The notes under the pieces are model-generated. The model saw nothing but the letters and a program-made list of their open reading frames with translations, was not told the DNA's origin and did not search any database. This document shows, piece by piece, positions 1-10,968 of a DNA stretch of 64,000 nt. The stretch spans positions 21,042,001-21,106,000 of the forward strand of contig NC_079489.1 of the NCBI RefSeq assembly GCF_020520425.1, written 5' to 3'. Positions within the stretch are counted from its first letter, which is position 1. Every line of letters begins with the position of its first letter. The position numbers and the translations under genes were made by a program. The stretch is from Spinacia oleracea. Taxonomy: Eukaryota; Streptophyta; Magnoliopsida; Caryophyllales; Amaranthaceae.

Positions 1-1970
1 TCAATAAAGGGGAGGGGAAAGTGATCCTTCAAGGTGGCCGTATTCAACATTCTATAATCTATACACATACGCCAACCTGTGACAACACGAGTAGGGATAA
101 GCTCATCCTTATCATTCTTAATGACCGTTGTCCCCCCCTTCTTAGGAACGACTTGCACCGGGCTCACCCATTTAGAATCTGAAATGGGATAGATGATGCC
201 CGCATCAAGTAGTTTCACTACCTCTTTTCTCACCACATCTTGCATATTAAGATTCAAACGACGTTGTGGTTGGATGCGAGGGAGGTGATCTGCTTCCAAA
301 TTAATTCTATGCATACAAAAGTCAGGACTAATGCCCTTGAGATCGTCAATGCTATACCCGATTGCCTTTTTGTGCATACGGAGCACGGTCAGAAGCTTAG
401 AAAGCTGGCTATCATCGAGTGCAGCATTAACGATCACAGGAAAATCCTCATTATCATCAAGAAATGCATATTTAAGGTGGGATGGTAACGGTTTTAGTTC
501 TACTTTCGTTACCTGTGGCTCGGAAATAGAGCAAACAGTTTCTAATACCTCAAAACCATCGACCTTCTCAGCTTCACTTCCATCTAAATCCGAGATCAAG
601 GAATCAATCTCACAATCTCCTTCTCCTTTTCGGGCCTCCAAGGTGAGAGTCGCCAGCAATAGATCATCATACAACATTCTAGGAATGTTGTCTAGAGAAA
701 TTTCTTCTGCAATATCAATCGTGCAACAAGTATTCTCAAGCATAGGAGACTTGACAGCATTGGTTAGATTAAAAGTAACAGTATCATCACCAACACTCAA
801 AGTAAGAGACCCAGACTTGACATCAATGACAGCACCTGCAGTACATAAAAATGGCCTACCCAAAATTATGGGAATTTGACTATCCTCCTCCATATCTAGC
901 ACTACAAAATCAACATGAATGTAGAATTTCCCCACCCGGACAGGAACATCCTCCAAAATACCCAAGGGATACTTTATAGAACGATCTGCCATTTGCAACG
1001 TGATTTGTGTGCATTTTAGTTTTCCCATATTCAACCTATTACAGACAGAAAGGGGCATGACAGACACACTTGCACCTAAATCACACAATGCTTTATCAAT
1101 GAACAATGCACCTACATGACATGGGATGGAAAAACTACCCGGATCCTTAAGTTTGGGTGGAGACTTATTTTGCAATATCGCACTACACTCTTCAGTTAGA
1201 GCGACTCTCTCCACACCACCATAATCCCTTTTCTTAGTGATCATCTCTTTCAAAAATTTTGCATAAACAGGAACTTGAGATATTAAATCAGTAAAAGGGA
1301 CCGTTACCTCAAGATTCTTGACCATTGCCAAGAACTTACCAAGCTGTTGATCGACCTTAGTTTTCTGCATCCGGTGAGGGAAAGGTAACTTAGGCACAAT
1401 AGGGAGAGAATCAGAAATCTTCTCTTTCCCCTTATTTGCACCAACATCATCAGCATTATCAACTTCCATGACTCGAGGCTCTGCATCAGTTGCTTTCCCT
1501 GGTCCATCTGTGTTCCCCTTAGCAAGAGTTGCATCATCAGTGGGCATCGGGGGTCCATTATATTTAGTGCCACTTCTAAGAGTGATAGCATTGGCACTTT
1601 CTCTGTTCTGGGGCGGAGTAGGTTGCCCTGGTAGTGTACCCGGTTGCCTTTGAGATAGAGTGTCAGCAAGTTGGGCAACTTGATTCTCCAACATTCTATT
1701 CTGATTCTTCAACTCTTTGATGCTCTCATCATGGTTCTTTTGAGCTATCTCTGCGGTCTTCTGCATATTTGCAATGAGCTTATACAGATCACCCATGTTA
1801 GGCTCTGGAGTAGCACTGCTCTGAGGGGGTTGTTGATATCCTTGATGCGGGGGCCTATTAAACCCCGGGGGAGCATTATGTGAGGCTCCTTGTTGAAATG
1901 GAGGCCTAGCAACATGTGGTTGAGGTGGATGGAACTGTGGTTGCGACCATTGTTGCTGGGGTTGAGGATT
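1..1970 (-). pseudogene. Athila pol 5' part: linker, aspartic protease, start of reverse transcriptase
   Basis: It continues in the gag frame after the TAG at 1971-1973 and stays open in every stretch I checked down to position 1. In order it holds a Gln/Pro-rich linker; the motif NAITLRSGTKY, typical of Athila pol; a retropepsin domain with CDLGASVSVMP (Asp-Leu-Gly in place of Asp-Ser/Thr-Gly) and the downstream IPIILGRPFL block (about 861-890); and the start of Ty3/gypsy RT with WVSPVQVVPKKGG (about 130-160) and CIDYRMLN near the window edge. RNase H and integrase would lie outside. It has no start codon of its own, so expression would need read-through of the TAG. I call it a pseudogene because of that stop. 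Confidence 0.8.
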
Positions 1971-3083
1971 CTAAACATTGTTGCCCCGATATGAGAAATT
2001 TGGATGATTCCTCCAACCCGGATTAAATGAATTGGAGTATGGGTCATTGGGTTGTCTCTGTTGAAAAGCATTCACTTTCTCCAATTGCGTAGTATCCTGT
2101 AAACTATAAGAGCACTCATGACCAAAGTGACTTTGGATGCCACATACTTCGCAGTAAGAAGTTGTCACTGGAGCTACACTAGACATAGCATTGATACTCA
2201 TTGGGGGTGTACTAGACTGAGGAGCCTTCAAAGAATCGATCTTCAGGTTCAAGGCTGCCACTTGTGAGGACAATAGAGCATAAGCATCGACATCCAATTT
2301 TCCCTTCTTAGATGTGGATCTGGTGGTGCTGTAATGGTTGGCAGCTAAGTTGGCAAGAAAATCATAACCTGCATCCACTTCTTTGTCAAGAAAAACACCC
2401 CCAGCAGCAGAATCAACCGTGTTCTTTGTTTCATCTTGCAAACCATGGTAGAAAATCTGAACCAAGAACCATTTTTCAATGTTGTGATGCGGACACGACC
2501 GCTGCAAAGCCTTGAATCTATCCCAGGCTTCTCGAAGTGATTCACCAGGTTCTTGAGTGAATGTAGTCAGCTTATGCCTTATTTCAGCAGTCTTGGTGGG
2601 TGGAAAGAATTCTTCTAGAAAGGCCTGTGAAATAGCACTCCACTCTGTCTCCTTGACATCATTCAACCATGTCTGAGCCTTATCACGAAGGCTAAAACCA
2701 AACAACATGACTTTCAATTGGTCTTGAGTGACCCCTTGATGCTTGATAGTACCACACAGTTGGTTGAACCTCTGCAAATGGTTGGTGGGTTCCTCAGATG
2801 GATGGCCACCAAATTGACTTTGTGAGACCATGGAGATTAGAGCGGGCTTGATCTCAAAGTTGACTGCATCAATAGTTGGCATTGTGAGCCCAGTCGGAAC
2901 ACTATTCGAGGAAGGAACCCCATATGATTTCAGGGATTTAGACATCGTGTGACTCGGTGGAGTCTGTGAGTCTTGGGACCCTGACTGCTTCTTCTTTTTC
3001 TGTTGCTTTTTTAGTTGACGAAGGGTCTTTCCAAGATCGGGATCGGGAGGAACCAAGGTACCCGTTCTGGCAGACCTGGGCAT
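1971..3083 (-). CDS. Athila-type gag polyprotein
   Basis: This is a 370-residue structural capsid protein of the retrotransposon, counted from the first ATG (3083); the open frame extends upstream but without an ATG. The central retrotransposon gag domain is clear, with blocks such as GGHPSEEPTNHLQRF, AQTWLND and FFPPTKTAEIRHKL. A C-x2-C-x4-H-x4-C knuckle (CEVCGIQSHFGHEC) lies near residues 310-325. The frame ends at a TAG, after which the same frame stays open through pol. The stop is a one-base change from CAG (Gln), and the Gln-, Asn- and Pro-rich linker simply continues after it. It is probably a nonsense mutation in a once-continuous gag-pol. Confidence 0.85.
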   Translation of the reverse strand: MPRSARTGTLVPPDPDLGKTLRQLKKQQKKKKQSGSQDSQTPPSHTMSKSLKSYGVPSSNSVPTGLTMPTIDAVNFEIKPALISMVSQSQFGGHPSEEPTNHLQRFNQLCGTIKHQGVTQDQLKVMLFGFSLRDKAQTWLNDVKETEWSAISQAFLEEFFPPTKTAEIRHKLTTFTQEPGESLREAWDRFKALQRSCPHHNIEKWFLVQIFYHGLQDETKNTVDSAAGGVFLDKEVDAGYDFLANLAANHYSTTRSTSKKGKLDVDAYALLSSQVAALNLKIDSLKAPQSSTPPMSINAMSSVAPVTTSYCEVCGIQSHFGHECSYSLQDTTQLEKVNAFQQRQPNDPYSNSFNPGWRNHPNFSYRGNNV

Positions 3084-3197
3084 AAACAACAACGAAAGAA
3101 AACGCAGTGAGATTTGCCTCAATTGGAACTGAGAGTTCCAATGAGACAATGGAAACAGTTCAAATAATCAAACTAAAACTAATAGAATATAGCCGTC

Positions 3198-3215
3198 TCC
3201 CCGGCAACGGCGCCA
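3198..3215 (-). other. Primer binding site, tRNA-Asp type
   Basis: The plus strand reads tccccggcaacggcgcca, which matches the 3' end (with CCA) of plant tRNA-Asp(GUC) as I remember it. The minus strand is therefore an 18-nt complement, a few bases inside the LTR end. tRNA-Asp priming is known for Athila-like Ty3/gypsy elements. Confidence 0.85.
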
Positions 3216-3221
3216 AAAACT

Positions 3222-4746
3222 TGATAGATTAAAAAGTGATACCGCAAGTGCACGGTGTCTGTTGTTAGCAGATACTTAGCAAATACGGGTCGATCCCACA
3301 GGGAGACAAGTTCTATTAGTTTTTGCCCAATTATACGAACTATTTCAATAACGAAAGTTGAGTTTGAGTATTAACTACTAAAGCTAAAACAATAATAAAA
3401 ATGCGTAATTTATCAATGAATTAAAGGTCTAGGGCGTCTGTTCGGTTCACCATGCTTATACCAATCCAATAACACAATTCAATTCGACAACGAATAAACT
3501 AGGCCGAGTAATTAAAGTACATATTAATCCTACGGTCGGGTCTTAACACTTTCAATTCAACATATGCAGTACGATCGCTAACATAATCAGAATTGCCAAT
3601 TGTACAAAGCCTCTAAAAACACGATCTTTCGATTCTAATTCCTATTAGTTAGATAATTAATCCATGAAATTGGCCGATAACATGAATCAACGATTAAGAA
3701 CAAATCAATTGGAATTACTCAAGCAATAATCTATAGATTAGCAAACTTTATTGCATAACAATCATGGTATAAACATGGCTTCCCTAACTTAGCCCTAGAA
3801 TATAACTACTCGCTCATAATTGAATTAACAAGCATGAAATACATAATGAAAACGAGATTCATAATCAAAGGACGAATTAATCTAAGAAACGAAAATAATA
3901 AGAAAGAATAAAAGCAAAAGAAATTATTGAATTACCTCTAGATTGATGAATTAAAAATTGAAAGCTAGGGTTCGACAATGGAATAAGAGAAGAATAGAAA
4001 ACTAGAACTGACGTGAAAAATAATTCTCCAGGGGAAAAAAACGTAAAAAAAAAAAAAAAAAAAAGCATAAGGGAATACATTCAATCCCTTGAGGTATTTT
4101 AGTGTTTCCTAAATTCTCAACAAAAAAGGAAAATAATAATAATTACATAAGTTATCATTTAATTGAACAATCACGAGAAACGACGCAACGAACCCGCATG
4201 GAAGTAGCTGGGCGGAGAAACCAACGGGTCCGCTGGTGGGTCGCTGGTTTTCGCGCCCAAGGGGAAGATTGGGCCATCGTTTTGGGCTTCGGGCGAATCG
4301 GATAGTCGAGCCATCTTGTTTATGTCATAACTCTTGTTCTACAATGCCTATAAGGACGTGTGACCTGTCGTTGGAAAGCTCTTGAAGTCTACTTTCTAGG
4401 CATGTAGAACTTGAGATATCGTCAAAAGAGTGAACGCTTGTCCGTTTTGATGCTTAGAAAAATAGCGTTTAGCTTCGTTATTGACTCAAAATTATCCCTA
4501 GAGATATGCAATGATCCTCGAGTCAACATTCCATCCGTTCATCATCCAAATCAACTCATAACACTCCGAAAGCATCCAAATGACCGTAAAATCACCTGAA
4601 ACATTAAGAAAACACAAACGGGGCGTAATAGAGTACGACAACGATAACTTATGCAAATGTGATCCTAAATGCAACTAAAATGATATAAATTCCTAATAAT
4701 GCAACCTAAATGCGCCTAAAATACCCTATACAAATATGACTCATCA
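3222..4746 (-). repeat. 5' LTR of the Athila-type element
   Basis: The 1525-bp sequence begins (plus strand) with tgatag directly after the primer site and ends with gactcatca, giving the TGAT...ATCA ends expected of an LTR. It is AT-rich and includes an A-run near 4045-4065. No second copy is in the window, so the ends are set by the primer site on one side and the junction with the interrupted element on the other. Confidence 0.8.
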
Positions 4747-4748
4747 TT

Positions 4749-6003
4749 GTCGCTGAGACTTTGCTGAGTGCGGATGAACTGAAGAAGGATGCCAAATCCG
4801 AACATTTTACGGGAAGCCCCCTATTACTGCAGGTAATCGATCTTTTCCTTGCGCACATGTATGTTTTTTTTTTACATATATTTATTTTTGCCTGGGGCTG
4901 AGTTTCAGCGCCCAGGGCTGGGCGCTGGAATATTCGGCGCCTGGTCCTGGGCGTTGAAACTGCGCCCCAGGAACCCTTTTTTCTTTCTTTTCATTCTTTT
5001 GATTCGATCGTACCTGTTTTTGCAGATTTGGCTGGCGGAACGGCTCAGACTTTTGGAAGCTCCTGCCGATCCTAAACATTATCGCCCTATAGCTTTGGGT
5101 AACCGAAAATACTTGCACCAACGCCAGGACGAGGCCGAATGGGCCTCCTTTTTTACTTATGGCATTTGCTCTATTAAGTGGGTGGTACCATGGTGGGGTT
5201 TGACTACTATGACAGGGGGGTCTGATGTATCGGTTTATGTTTCTTTGTTGGGGCTATCTCGTCCCATCTATGTTTTCCCTTACCGAGTCATGCGTCAATA
5301 TGGTTTAAGGCAGACTATCCCCTTTTCTGATACGGTACCACCTAAGGTAGCAGCCTTTTCACAAACACAGGTCTTAGCGTGGGCTAAGTATTATGATGGT
5401 CTCCCGCGTTGGGCCGTAGCTACAAATGGTTTTGTGGGTCTTTCTGAAAACTACAAGTTGTGGATGAGCTCCGATGACAAAGATGTGAGGACCGAGGCTC
5501 GTAATCGGGAGCCGGCTGAGCTTTTGATACCTCGTGTTCGTGTTAAGTATGAGGGTCCTGATTCTGCCAGACCTCGTACCTATAGTTTTAAGACTGTGAA
5601 AGCTCGTCCTGATCGAAAGCGAAAGGAAGTTCCTCCCCGTTCCAGTTTCAGGCCTAAAAAGATGCCTAACATGAAGGGGCCTGCTGTTGTTAAAAGAAAT
5701 GCAAGCTCTTGCGGAGATCGTCGTCGGAACAATGTATGGGTTAGAAAGGCTCAGCCGCCTGTAGAAACAGTGGCTAGTCTAGTTGATGATAATAACCCTT
5801 CTCCCACCATGGCCTGTGCCTTCGAGGCTGAGCGGGCTATAATTGAGAATGTTTCTGAAGCCTTGACATCTTTGGAAGTTAGTGTCCAGGAGCCGGTTCT
5901 TATGGAGATTGATATTGGGGCAGCGCAGAAGACTATGGGGGTGGATCCTGCGAACATTGCTCTCTACAAGACTTTATTTGATGATCCGGAAGAACTAGAG
6001 TAG
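4749..6003 (+). CDS. Spliced antisense ORF with plant-mobile-domain-like protein, 5' truncated
   Basis: Two exons are inferred: 4749-4832 (open to the Athila junction) and 5026-6003. The donor gcag|gtaatc and acceptor tttttgcag|attt join in frame, turning TGSPLLLQ into IWLAERLRLLEAPADP. The second exon encodes a Trp/Tyr-rich block ending in RVMRQYGLRQTIP, which resembles the aminotransferase-like plant mobile domain (PMD) family, then a basic segment (KARPDRKRKEVPPR), and an acidic C-terminus ending DDPEELE. PMD-like antisense ORFs in Tat elements fit the family, but the domain call is from memory of the motif. The N-terminus is lost to the Athila insertion, so this copy cannot make the full product. 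An unspliced reading from ATG 4849 would run through the GC palindrome and looks artificial. Confidence 0.6.
4901..4960. repeat. GC-rich nested palindrome, copy 1
   Basis: About 60 bp with two imperfect GC palindromes (gcgcccagggctgggcgc and ggcgcctggtcctgggcg) separated by an AT-rich spacer. The outer arms ttcagcgcc and gcgttgaa can pair as well. This copy lies in the inferred intron of the antisense ORF. The same unit recurs at 6523, 10132 and 11911. Confidence 0.85.
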
Positions 6004-6522
6004 TGTAGTTCTTTGCTAGGGTGTAGGTGCCCTTTATTTATTTCAGTTGTGTTTGCTTTTTATTCCTAGCACTTTGTTTTCCTTCTTATTATATTTTAAT
6101 AAAGGCGTATTTTTAGTTTTTATTTAATTTTGTTTCTCCTCTTTTATATGTCTAACACTTTTTTACACAAAGAATTTTTTTTATTATTATTTGGACCGAA
6201 TCCTTGGTAAGGATTGTCTACGTATCTTGTCAAAATCAGGTCGCGCGTAGTTCTAGCTTTAGAATAATTTCTAGTATGCCGGATTTCGGCAGATATGTCC
6301 TGAAGCGGCAACATATTACTTAATTGGTCAAATGAGTGAAGTATTTATCATTATTTTCATCTGCCGTTTTTTTTTTTTTTTGCCATAGGTTGCGTAAAAT
6401 TCGGCTATATTCTTGGTAAACCTATTTGGATACGTACTGTACCCCCCAAGTGTTCGTTATTTTTCCGTTGTGTGAGGATAAAATGACGAGCACTTTCAAA
6501 AAGAAAACTTTGGCAGGCAGAG

Positions 6523-6583
6523 AGTTTCAACGCCCAGGCTGGGGCGTCAGAAATTTCGGCGCCCAGCCCTGGGCGCTGAAAAT
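6523..6583. repeat. GC-rich nested palindrome, copy 2
   Basis: The same unit as at 4901: ttcaacgcccagg opens it and gcgcccagccctgggcgc forms the second palindrome, around the spacer aaatttcgg. It lies between the ends of the gag-protease ORF and the antisense ORF. Confidence 0.85.
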
Positions 6584-6838
6584 GACTTGGGCGGTCAATT
6601 TTTGGCGCTTTGCTTCACATGTTCTTGCGTTTATTTCTATTTCTTTTTTTTGTGCCTTGATATTTTGCTTCATATTCAAAGTTAATTTTGAGGCTATTTT
6701 GGAGGCTTTTTGACTGTTAGCGTGAAACGCATTTTTGTCCAGATTAATTTTTTCTATTGGTGACTTAAAACAGTTTTGAAAATGGAGTTAGGGTGCGGAA
6801 TTTATGAAGACCTTTGTGTAGGCTTTGGAGGTGGGTTG

Positions 6839-9742
6839 TTAGTGAAGGGTATGATGGAATCTATGTTTTATGAATCTGTTTTTTTTTGGTAACATTTGCA
6901 TTGTTTTTAAATTTTTGATTTCCTTTGATTTTGGGTTGCATGGATTGGCTAGGGTAGTCATCACAGTCTCGTCCTCCATAGGCCTCGATTCGTTAAACAA
7001 TGTCCATAGAGCCTGGTTGTCCAATATTTCAGTTGTTTTAGTCTTGGTGAGGTGGGGTGCCTCGTCCAAGGTGTGGCAGTCATGGAAGATTTCAAATCCT
7101 GGTTTTAGCAAGCCATCCTGAACGAAGGGTTCAGGGAAATCACAGCATGGGTGTTCTTCTCCTTCCCGAATGAACATCCCGTTAAGGGTCATTTGATATG
7201 GGGGAAGGAGGGTGGTTTGTTTGGTTTTGTTAAGGCGTAGCCTAGATAGGCGGTCAGCAATATCTTCCTCCGTTGGTTCATAACCTAAGCCAAAGGGAGT
7301 AGATTTGTCGGGAAAAGGATGGAATGTGCATTCCTTCTTCCTTATGCCCAATGGGGTTCCTGGAAAATAGCCTTGAGCTAACAGCATTCTAGGGATGACT
7401 CGGGATGCATGCGGGTCTAGGAATGCTGGATCATAATCTTCGATGAACTGGATTGTTTCTTCCATTTGAAACCCATAAAGGTCGTCTGCAGTTTCGGCCG
7501 TTCCAACCATAGTACAACTGACGTCGAGAGGAGGGGCGCGGATTTCTAGTATTACCCCGTTATGGTTAAGTTTAACCATTTGGTGCAAGGTAGAAGCCAC
7601 ACCTCCTAAGTCATGGAGCCAAGGTCGCCCCAAGAGGAGGTTGAAAGTGGGCTTGATGTCGATTATTTGAAACTCCGTGGTGCGTGCCACAGGCCCGGTT
7701 TGTATGGTAAGGTTGATTTTTCCCAATACAGGCCTTCGGGAGTTATCATAAGCTCGTACCCCTTGCGTGGAGGTTTGGAAATCATCGTTTCCTAGCCCCA
7801 AGCAATGGGCGGTTTGCAATGGGAAGACATTAATCGCCGAACCATTATCTACGAGCGCTAGGGGGATGTTTTGTCCTTTGCATCCAACCACTAGGTAAAG
7901 GGCTTTATTGTGAGCACCCCCCTCTTTGGGTAAGTCTTTATCAGTGAAAACTATGGCCTTTTCTCCGGCATCTCTCGTGACATGGCTAACCAATGAGTCA
8001 GGTGTGATATCCGTAGGTACTGAGATGAGGTCAAGTGAGCGAATAAGCTTTTCGCGATGTTCCTTTGAAGTACACATAAGATCCCAGATGGTAATCTCAG
8101 CCTTGGTTCTTTTTAGTTGTTTCAGGAGAGGATTTTCAATGACTTCCGCGACGGTGGCGTGCCGTCCGTTCTCAGGAGTTTGCCTGACCGGGATGTCGTC
8201 CATAGGAGGCGGGTGAATATCCGGTTGGTATATCCTTCCGGATCGGGTGAGGTTGTCGACCTCGGGCTCCTGAGGGGTGGTGTCAATGAGAGCATACCCG
8301 GGCCAAGTTTCAGTGAAGAGGTCCTGGCCCGAGACTTGAGATAGGTAAATATCTTCAGCATCATCGTTCCACACACCGCACACTTCCCTCTCGATTCGAT
8401 CCATAGGGACCACAGCGAGTGGTGCACCTTGAGGTGTAATATACACCGTGGGGTCGAAATTCCCTGGTTGGTCGAGAGAGATGTGACAAGAGCCGAGTGG
8501 GCTCTTGTTGTTGTTGGGTTTGCCAACGTTAGGGAGAGGTATTACTTCATCCTCTATCATGTCCTGGATCGTATGTTTTAGAGTCCAGCAGTTTTCAGTG
8601 TCATGCCCATTTCCTTGATGGAATTTGCAGTAAGTACCTTCGACCCAATATTTGTTTTTGACAGGAGGGTCACGGGTGGGGCCTATAGGTCTCAACTTTC
8701 CTTGATTGGTTAGTCTTTCAAAGGCTTGTACCAAAGTTGACCCGAGTGGGGAAAACTTTCGGTCTCGGACCCATCTTACAGGGTTTCTTCGGGCGGGAGC
8801 CTCTTCTACAGCATGGACTTCTTGGGCTTGGGATGTGTTACCCCGATTATAGGTGTTTGTCTTATATGTGGGTTTGCTCTGTATGGTTTTGGCGAGGTCG
8901 TCCTCGATCTTTATTCCCACATCATAAACTCTTTTGAAAGTGTCAAGTCCCAGGTACCTAAGGTGTTGTCTGTAAGCCGGATCCAGGTTGTCAATGAATT
9001 TTTGGACCAATTCTGTTTCGGGAGGCCTATTGATTAGCTGGGCCGCCTGGTCCCTCCATCTAGCAAAGTAGGTTGTGAACCCCTCATTTTTCTTTTGGAA
9101 GAGAACTTCCAGCTCGCGCATGGTGACTTGGAAATCCATGTTCGACGAGTATTGCTTGATGAAGACATTGACAAAGTCTTCCCAAGTGGGGAAGAGCTTA
9201 GGGTCCTGGTGATAGTACCATTTGAGCGGCACAGGTTCCAAGGACAAAGGAAAGGCAAGTAAGTAAATGGACTTGTCCACGCCTTTCAAGTTCATGGTAT
9301 TCACAAAGCTCAGTAGATGATCAAGGGGGTTGTCCGTGGCCTTGAACTTTGGTAAGTCAGATGAACTGAACTTTTCTGGTAATTTTCCAGGAAAAGGTTC
9401 AGGCTCGAGGGAGAAGTATTTGCTCCCCATGGTTTGCTGTAGGACCATTTTTTCAATCCTCTTCTCGTTTTCGAGGTCATTTTTGGCTTGCGCAGTCGCT
9501 AAGGCTTCGTTTTCCATTTTCAGTTGGCCCATAAGTTGGGTCATTTGGACCATCTGGTCTCGCAAATCTTCGATGGACATGTTTGAAGGTGCGAATCGAG
9601 GTTGGGGAAGCGGAGATCCTTGAAATGAGGGACGACGGACGGAGCTTGGGGCTACTAAACCCGGTGTTGGTGATGTATCTTCGAGACGCACTAACCGTTG
9701 ATTCCCTGATCGACACCAGGTGGCAGGACCAGTCCTAGGCAT
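6839..9742 (-). CDS. Gag-protease polyprotein of the Tat/Ogre-like element
   Basis: A single intact 967-residue ORF starting at ATG 9742 (MPRTGPATWC). Residues about 60-100 are Met/Gln/Glu-rich and probably coiled coil. Residues about 110-300 form a retrotransposon gag domain (PLKWYYHQDP, FTTYFARWRDQAAQL). A variant zinc knuckle, CKFHQGNGHDTENC, lies near 370. A retropepsin follows, with the active-site block ALVDNGSAINVFP near residue 630 (Asp-Asn-Gly) and LLLGRPWLHDLG near 705. The C-terminal 250 residues have no domain I recognise. In related autonomous elements RT follows, but here the ORF simply stops. It is long and uninterrupted, so it was probably under selection recently, as expected if the product helps mobilise the family. 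Confidence 0.85.
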   Translation of the reverse strand: MPRTGPATWCRSGNQRLVRLEDTSPTPGLVAPSSVRRPSFQGSPLPQPRFAPSNMSIEDLRDQMVQMTQLMGQLKMENEALATAQAKNDLENEKRIEKMVLQQTMGSKYFSLEPEPFPGKLPEKFSSSDLPKFKATDNPLDHLLSFVNTMNLKGVDKSIYLLAFPLSLEPVPLKWYYHQDPKLFPTWEDFVNVFIKQYSSNMDFQVTMRELEVLFQKKNEGFTTYFARWRDQAAQLINRPPETELVQKFIDNLDPAYRQHLRYLGLDTFKRVYDVGIKIEDDLAKTIQSKPTYKTNTYNRGNTSQAQEVHAVEEAPARRNPVRWVRDRKFSPLGSTLVQAFERLTNQGKLRPIGPTRDPPVKNKYWVEGTYCKFHQGNGHDTENCWTLKHTIQDMIEDEVIPLPNVGKPNNNKSPLGSCHISLDQPGNFDPTVYITPQGAPLAVVPMDRIEREVCGVWNDDAEDIYLSQVSGQDLFTETWPGYALIDTTPQEPEVDNLTRSGRIYQPDIHPPPMDDIPVRQTPENGRHATVAEVIENPLLKQLKRTKAEITIWDLMCTSKEHREKLIRSLDLISVPTDITPDSLVSHVTRDAGEKAIVFTDKDLPKEGGAHNKALYLVVGCKGQNIPLALVDNGSAINVFPLQTAHCLGLGNDDFQTSTQGVRAYDNSRRPVLGKINLTIQTGPVARTTEFQIIDIKPTFNLLLGRPWLHDLGGVASTLHQMVKLNHNGVILEIRAPPLDVSCTMVGTAETADDLYGFQMEETIQFIEDYDPAFLDPHASRVIPRMLLAQGYFPGTPLGIRKKECTFHPFPDKSTPFGLGYEPTEEDIADRLSRLRLNKTKQTTLLPPYQMTLNGMFIREGEEHPCCDFPEPFVQDGLLKPGFEIFHDCHTLDEAPHLTKTKTTEILDNQALWTLFNESRPMEDETVMTTLANPCNPKSKEIKNLKTMQMLPKKNRFIKHRFHHTLH

Positions 9743-10950
9743 AAGATAAGCTAAAGTTTAAGTTCCCAAAGTTTCAAGCATTACTTAGTCTAGACTTCGA
9801 CTCTCTAAGTTGGTTTTTCACTTTTTCTTTTGTCGGTACACTTTTTGGTTTTTTTTTTTTTGATTTTGGTCATTCTTTGGATTTTCGAAACACTTGCCCG
9901 TGTGATTTTCATAGTTGTTAGCATGTTCGGTTTTGATGCCGAGCATTGCCGTCGTAGGAGGCCCAACAACGACACAAAGAGTTATTAATTTTTCACGAGT
10001 CGCTTTTTGAAATCGAGTGCTTTTCTTACGCCCTCGTAGCAATTCTTTTGATGAGCATTTTTTTTTGCGCTACGTATTTTCCTTTCGCTCGGGCATCGAG
10101 GCTGCTGCGCCTGACCAGAAGGCCAAGCAGCAACTTCAGCGCCCAGCTAGGGGCGTGAGAAATTCTGGCGCCCAGCCATGGGCGTTGAAAATGCGTCCCT
10201 GGCTGGTTCTCGTTTTCTGTCTTCTGTTTATGCGACTTCGACTTGCGTGCTTGCCTAATAACGTCCTTTACGCGTAACAGCGTTTGTGGGATTCGTTACA
10301 GGCCATCCCCAGCGTCGCTATTTTTGTGGCGATCATTCGGGTTTACGGAACACGTGTTTTGGTATAACTCTTTGGCAAATTAGTCTATGAATGTTTGGGC
10401 AGTTTTTTGAGGTCGTTGGTTTTCTAGGATAGTTTGTCACACACAATCACACATTTCGCTACACATAACTACATTACAAACATGGATTTGAAAATTAAAT
10501 ATGCCACGTAGTTTATGATAGGCTTCTATGGGTAGTTTATTTGCGCCTGGCTTGGTACCGCTTCTATCGTAGATCCAACACATGCCCCGGTCGAGTTAGT
10601 GTCTTCAACAGACGAATTTCGCTCAAGAGGTCAACCCGCAAGTGCAAGCCAAGGGGGCATGCAGGCGAGAGGGACCTAATGGGCGAGCGATTGGGTTCGG
10701 GATAGGTGTACTACCTGCACAAGTACCGAGTGGGAAACATGTGCGGCGTATGCACCCCCTATTGGCGAAAAAAGGTATCCTTAGTCCAAACTCCCGAGGG
10801 ATCCGAGATTCGTTATGATGTTCTGCCCGTTCACATTAATATGCTGATTTTTCAGGTCGTCCCAACTTGATGGGGAAATAAACGCGGGGTAGGATCGTTT
10901 CACCCTTCGGCTATTTTAATTACCTACAAGCACGAGTATTTCCTTCACTA
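9743..10950 (-). other. Leader of the Tat-like element
   Basis: Untranslated stretch between primer site and gag start in element orientation. It holds palindrome copy 3. No ORF is supported on either strand. Long leaders are usual in the Tat/Ogre lineage. Confidence 0.6.
10132..10192. repeat. GC-rich nested palindrome, copy 3
   Basis: The unit reads from ttcagcgcccagctagggg to gcgcccagccatgggcg and ends ttgaaaatg. It lies in the leader between the LTR and gag of the Tat-like element. The arms are less perfect than in copies 2 and 4. Confidence 0.85.
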
Positions 10951-10968
10951 TCCCCAGTGGAGTCGCCA
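10951..10968 (-). other. Primer binding site of the Tat-like element
   Basis: The plus strand reads tccccagtggagtcgcca, ending in CCA as a tRNA 3' end would. The complement lies two bases from the LTR border. Ogre/Tat elements are reported to use tRNA-Arg; I could not check the exact tRNA. Confidence 0.7.

Larger units (their letters stand above)
1..4746 (-). mobile_element. Athila-type Ty3/gypsy LTR retrotransposon, 5' portion
   Basis: Read on the minus strand, the order is LTR (4746-3222), primer binding site, gag, then protease and the start of reverse transcriptase, running off the window at position 1. The 3' LTR must lie to the left of the window. The Athila assignment rests on the tRNA-Asp primer site, the gag type and the continuous gag-pol frame, which are known for that lineage. 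The LTR ends in ATCA next to the base run ttgtc (4747-4751), which should reappear as the 5-bp target duplication beyond the left edge. The element sits inside exon 1 of the antisense ORF of the neighbouring Tat-like element, so it is the younger insertion. Confidence 0.9.

Noticed and set aside
331..879. 182-residue plus-strand frame
   Set aside because: It is the reverse of the Athila protease region, which has clear family motifs on the minus strand.
1304..1678. 124-residue minus-strand frame
   Set aside because: It is a shadow of the Athila linker in another frame; the true frame reads NAITLRSGTKY and continues gag.
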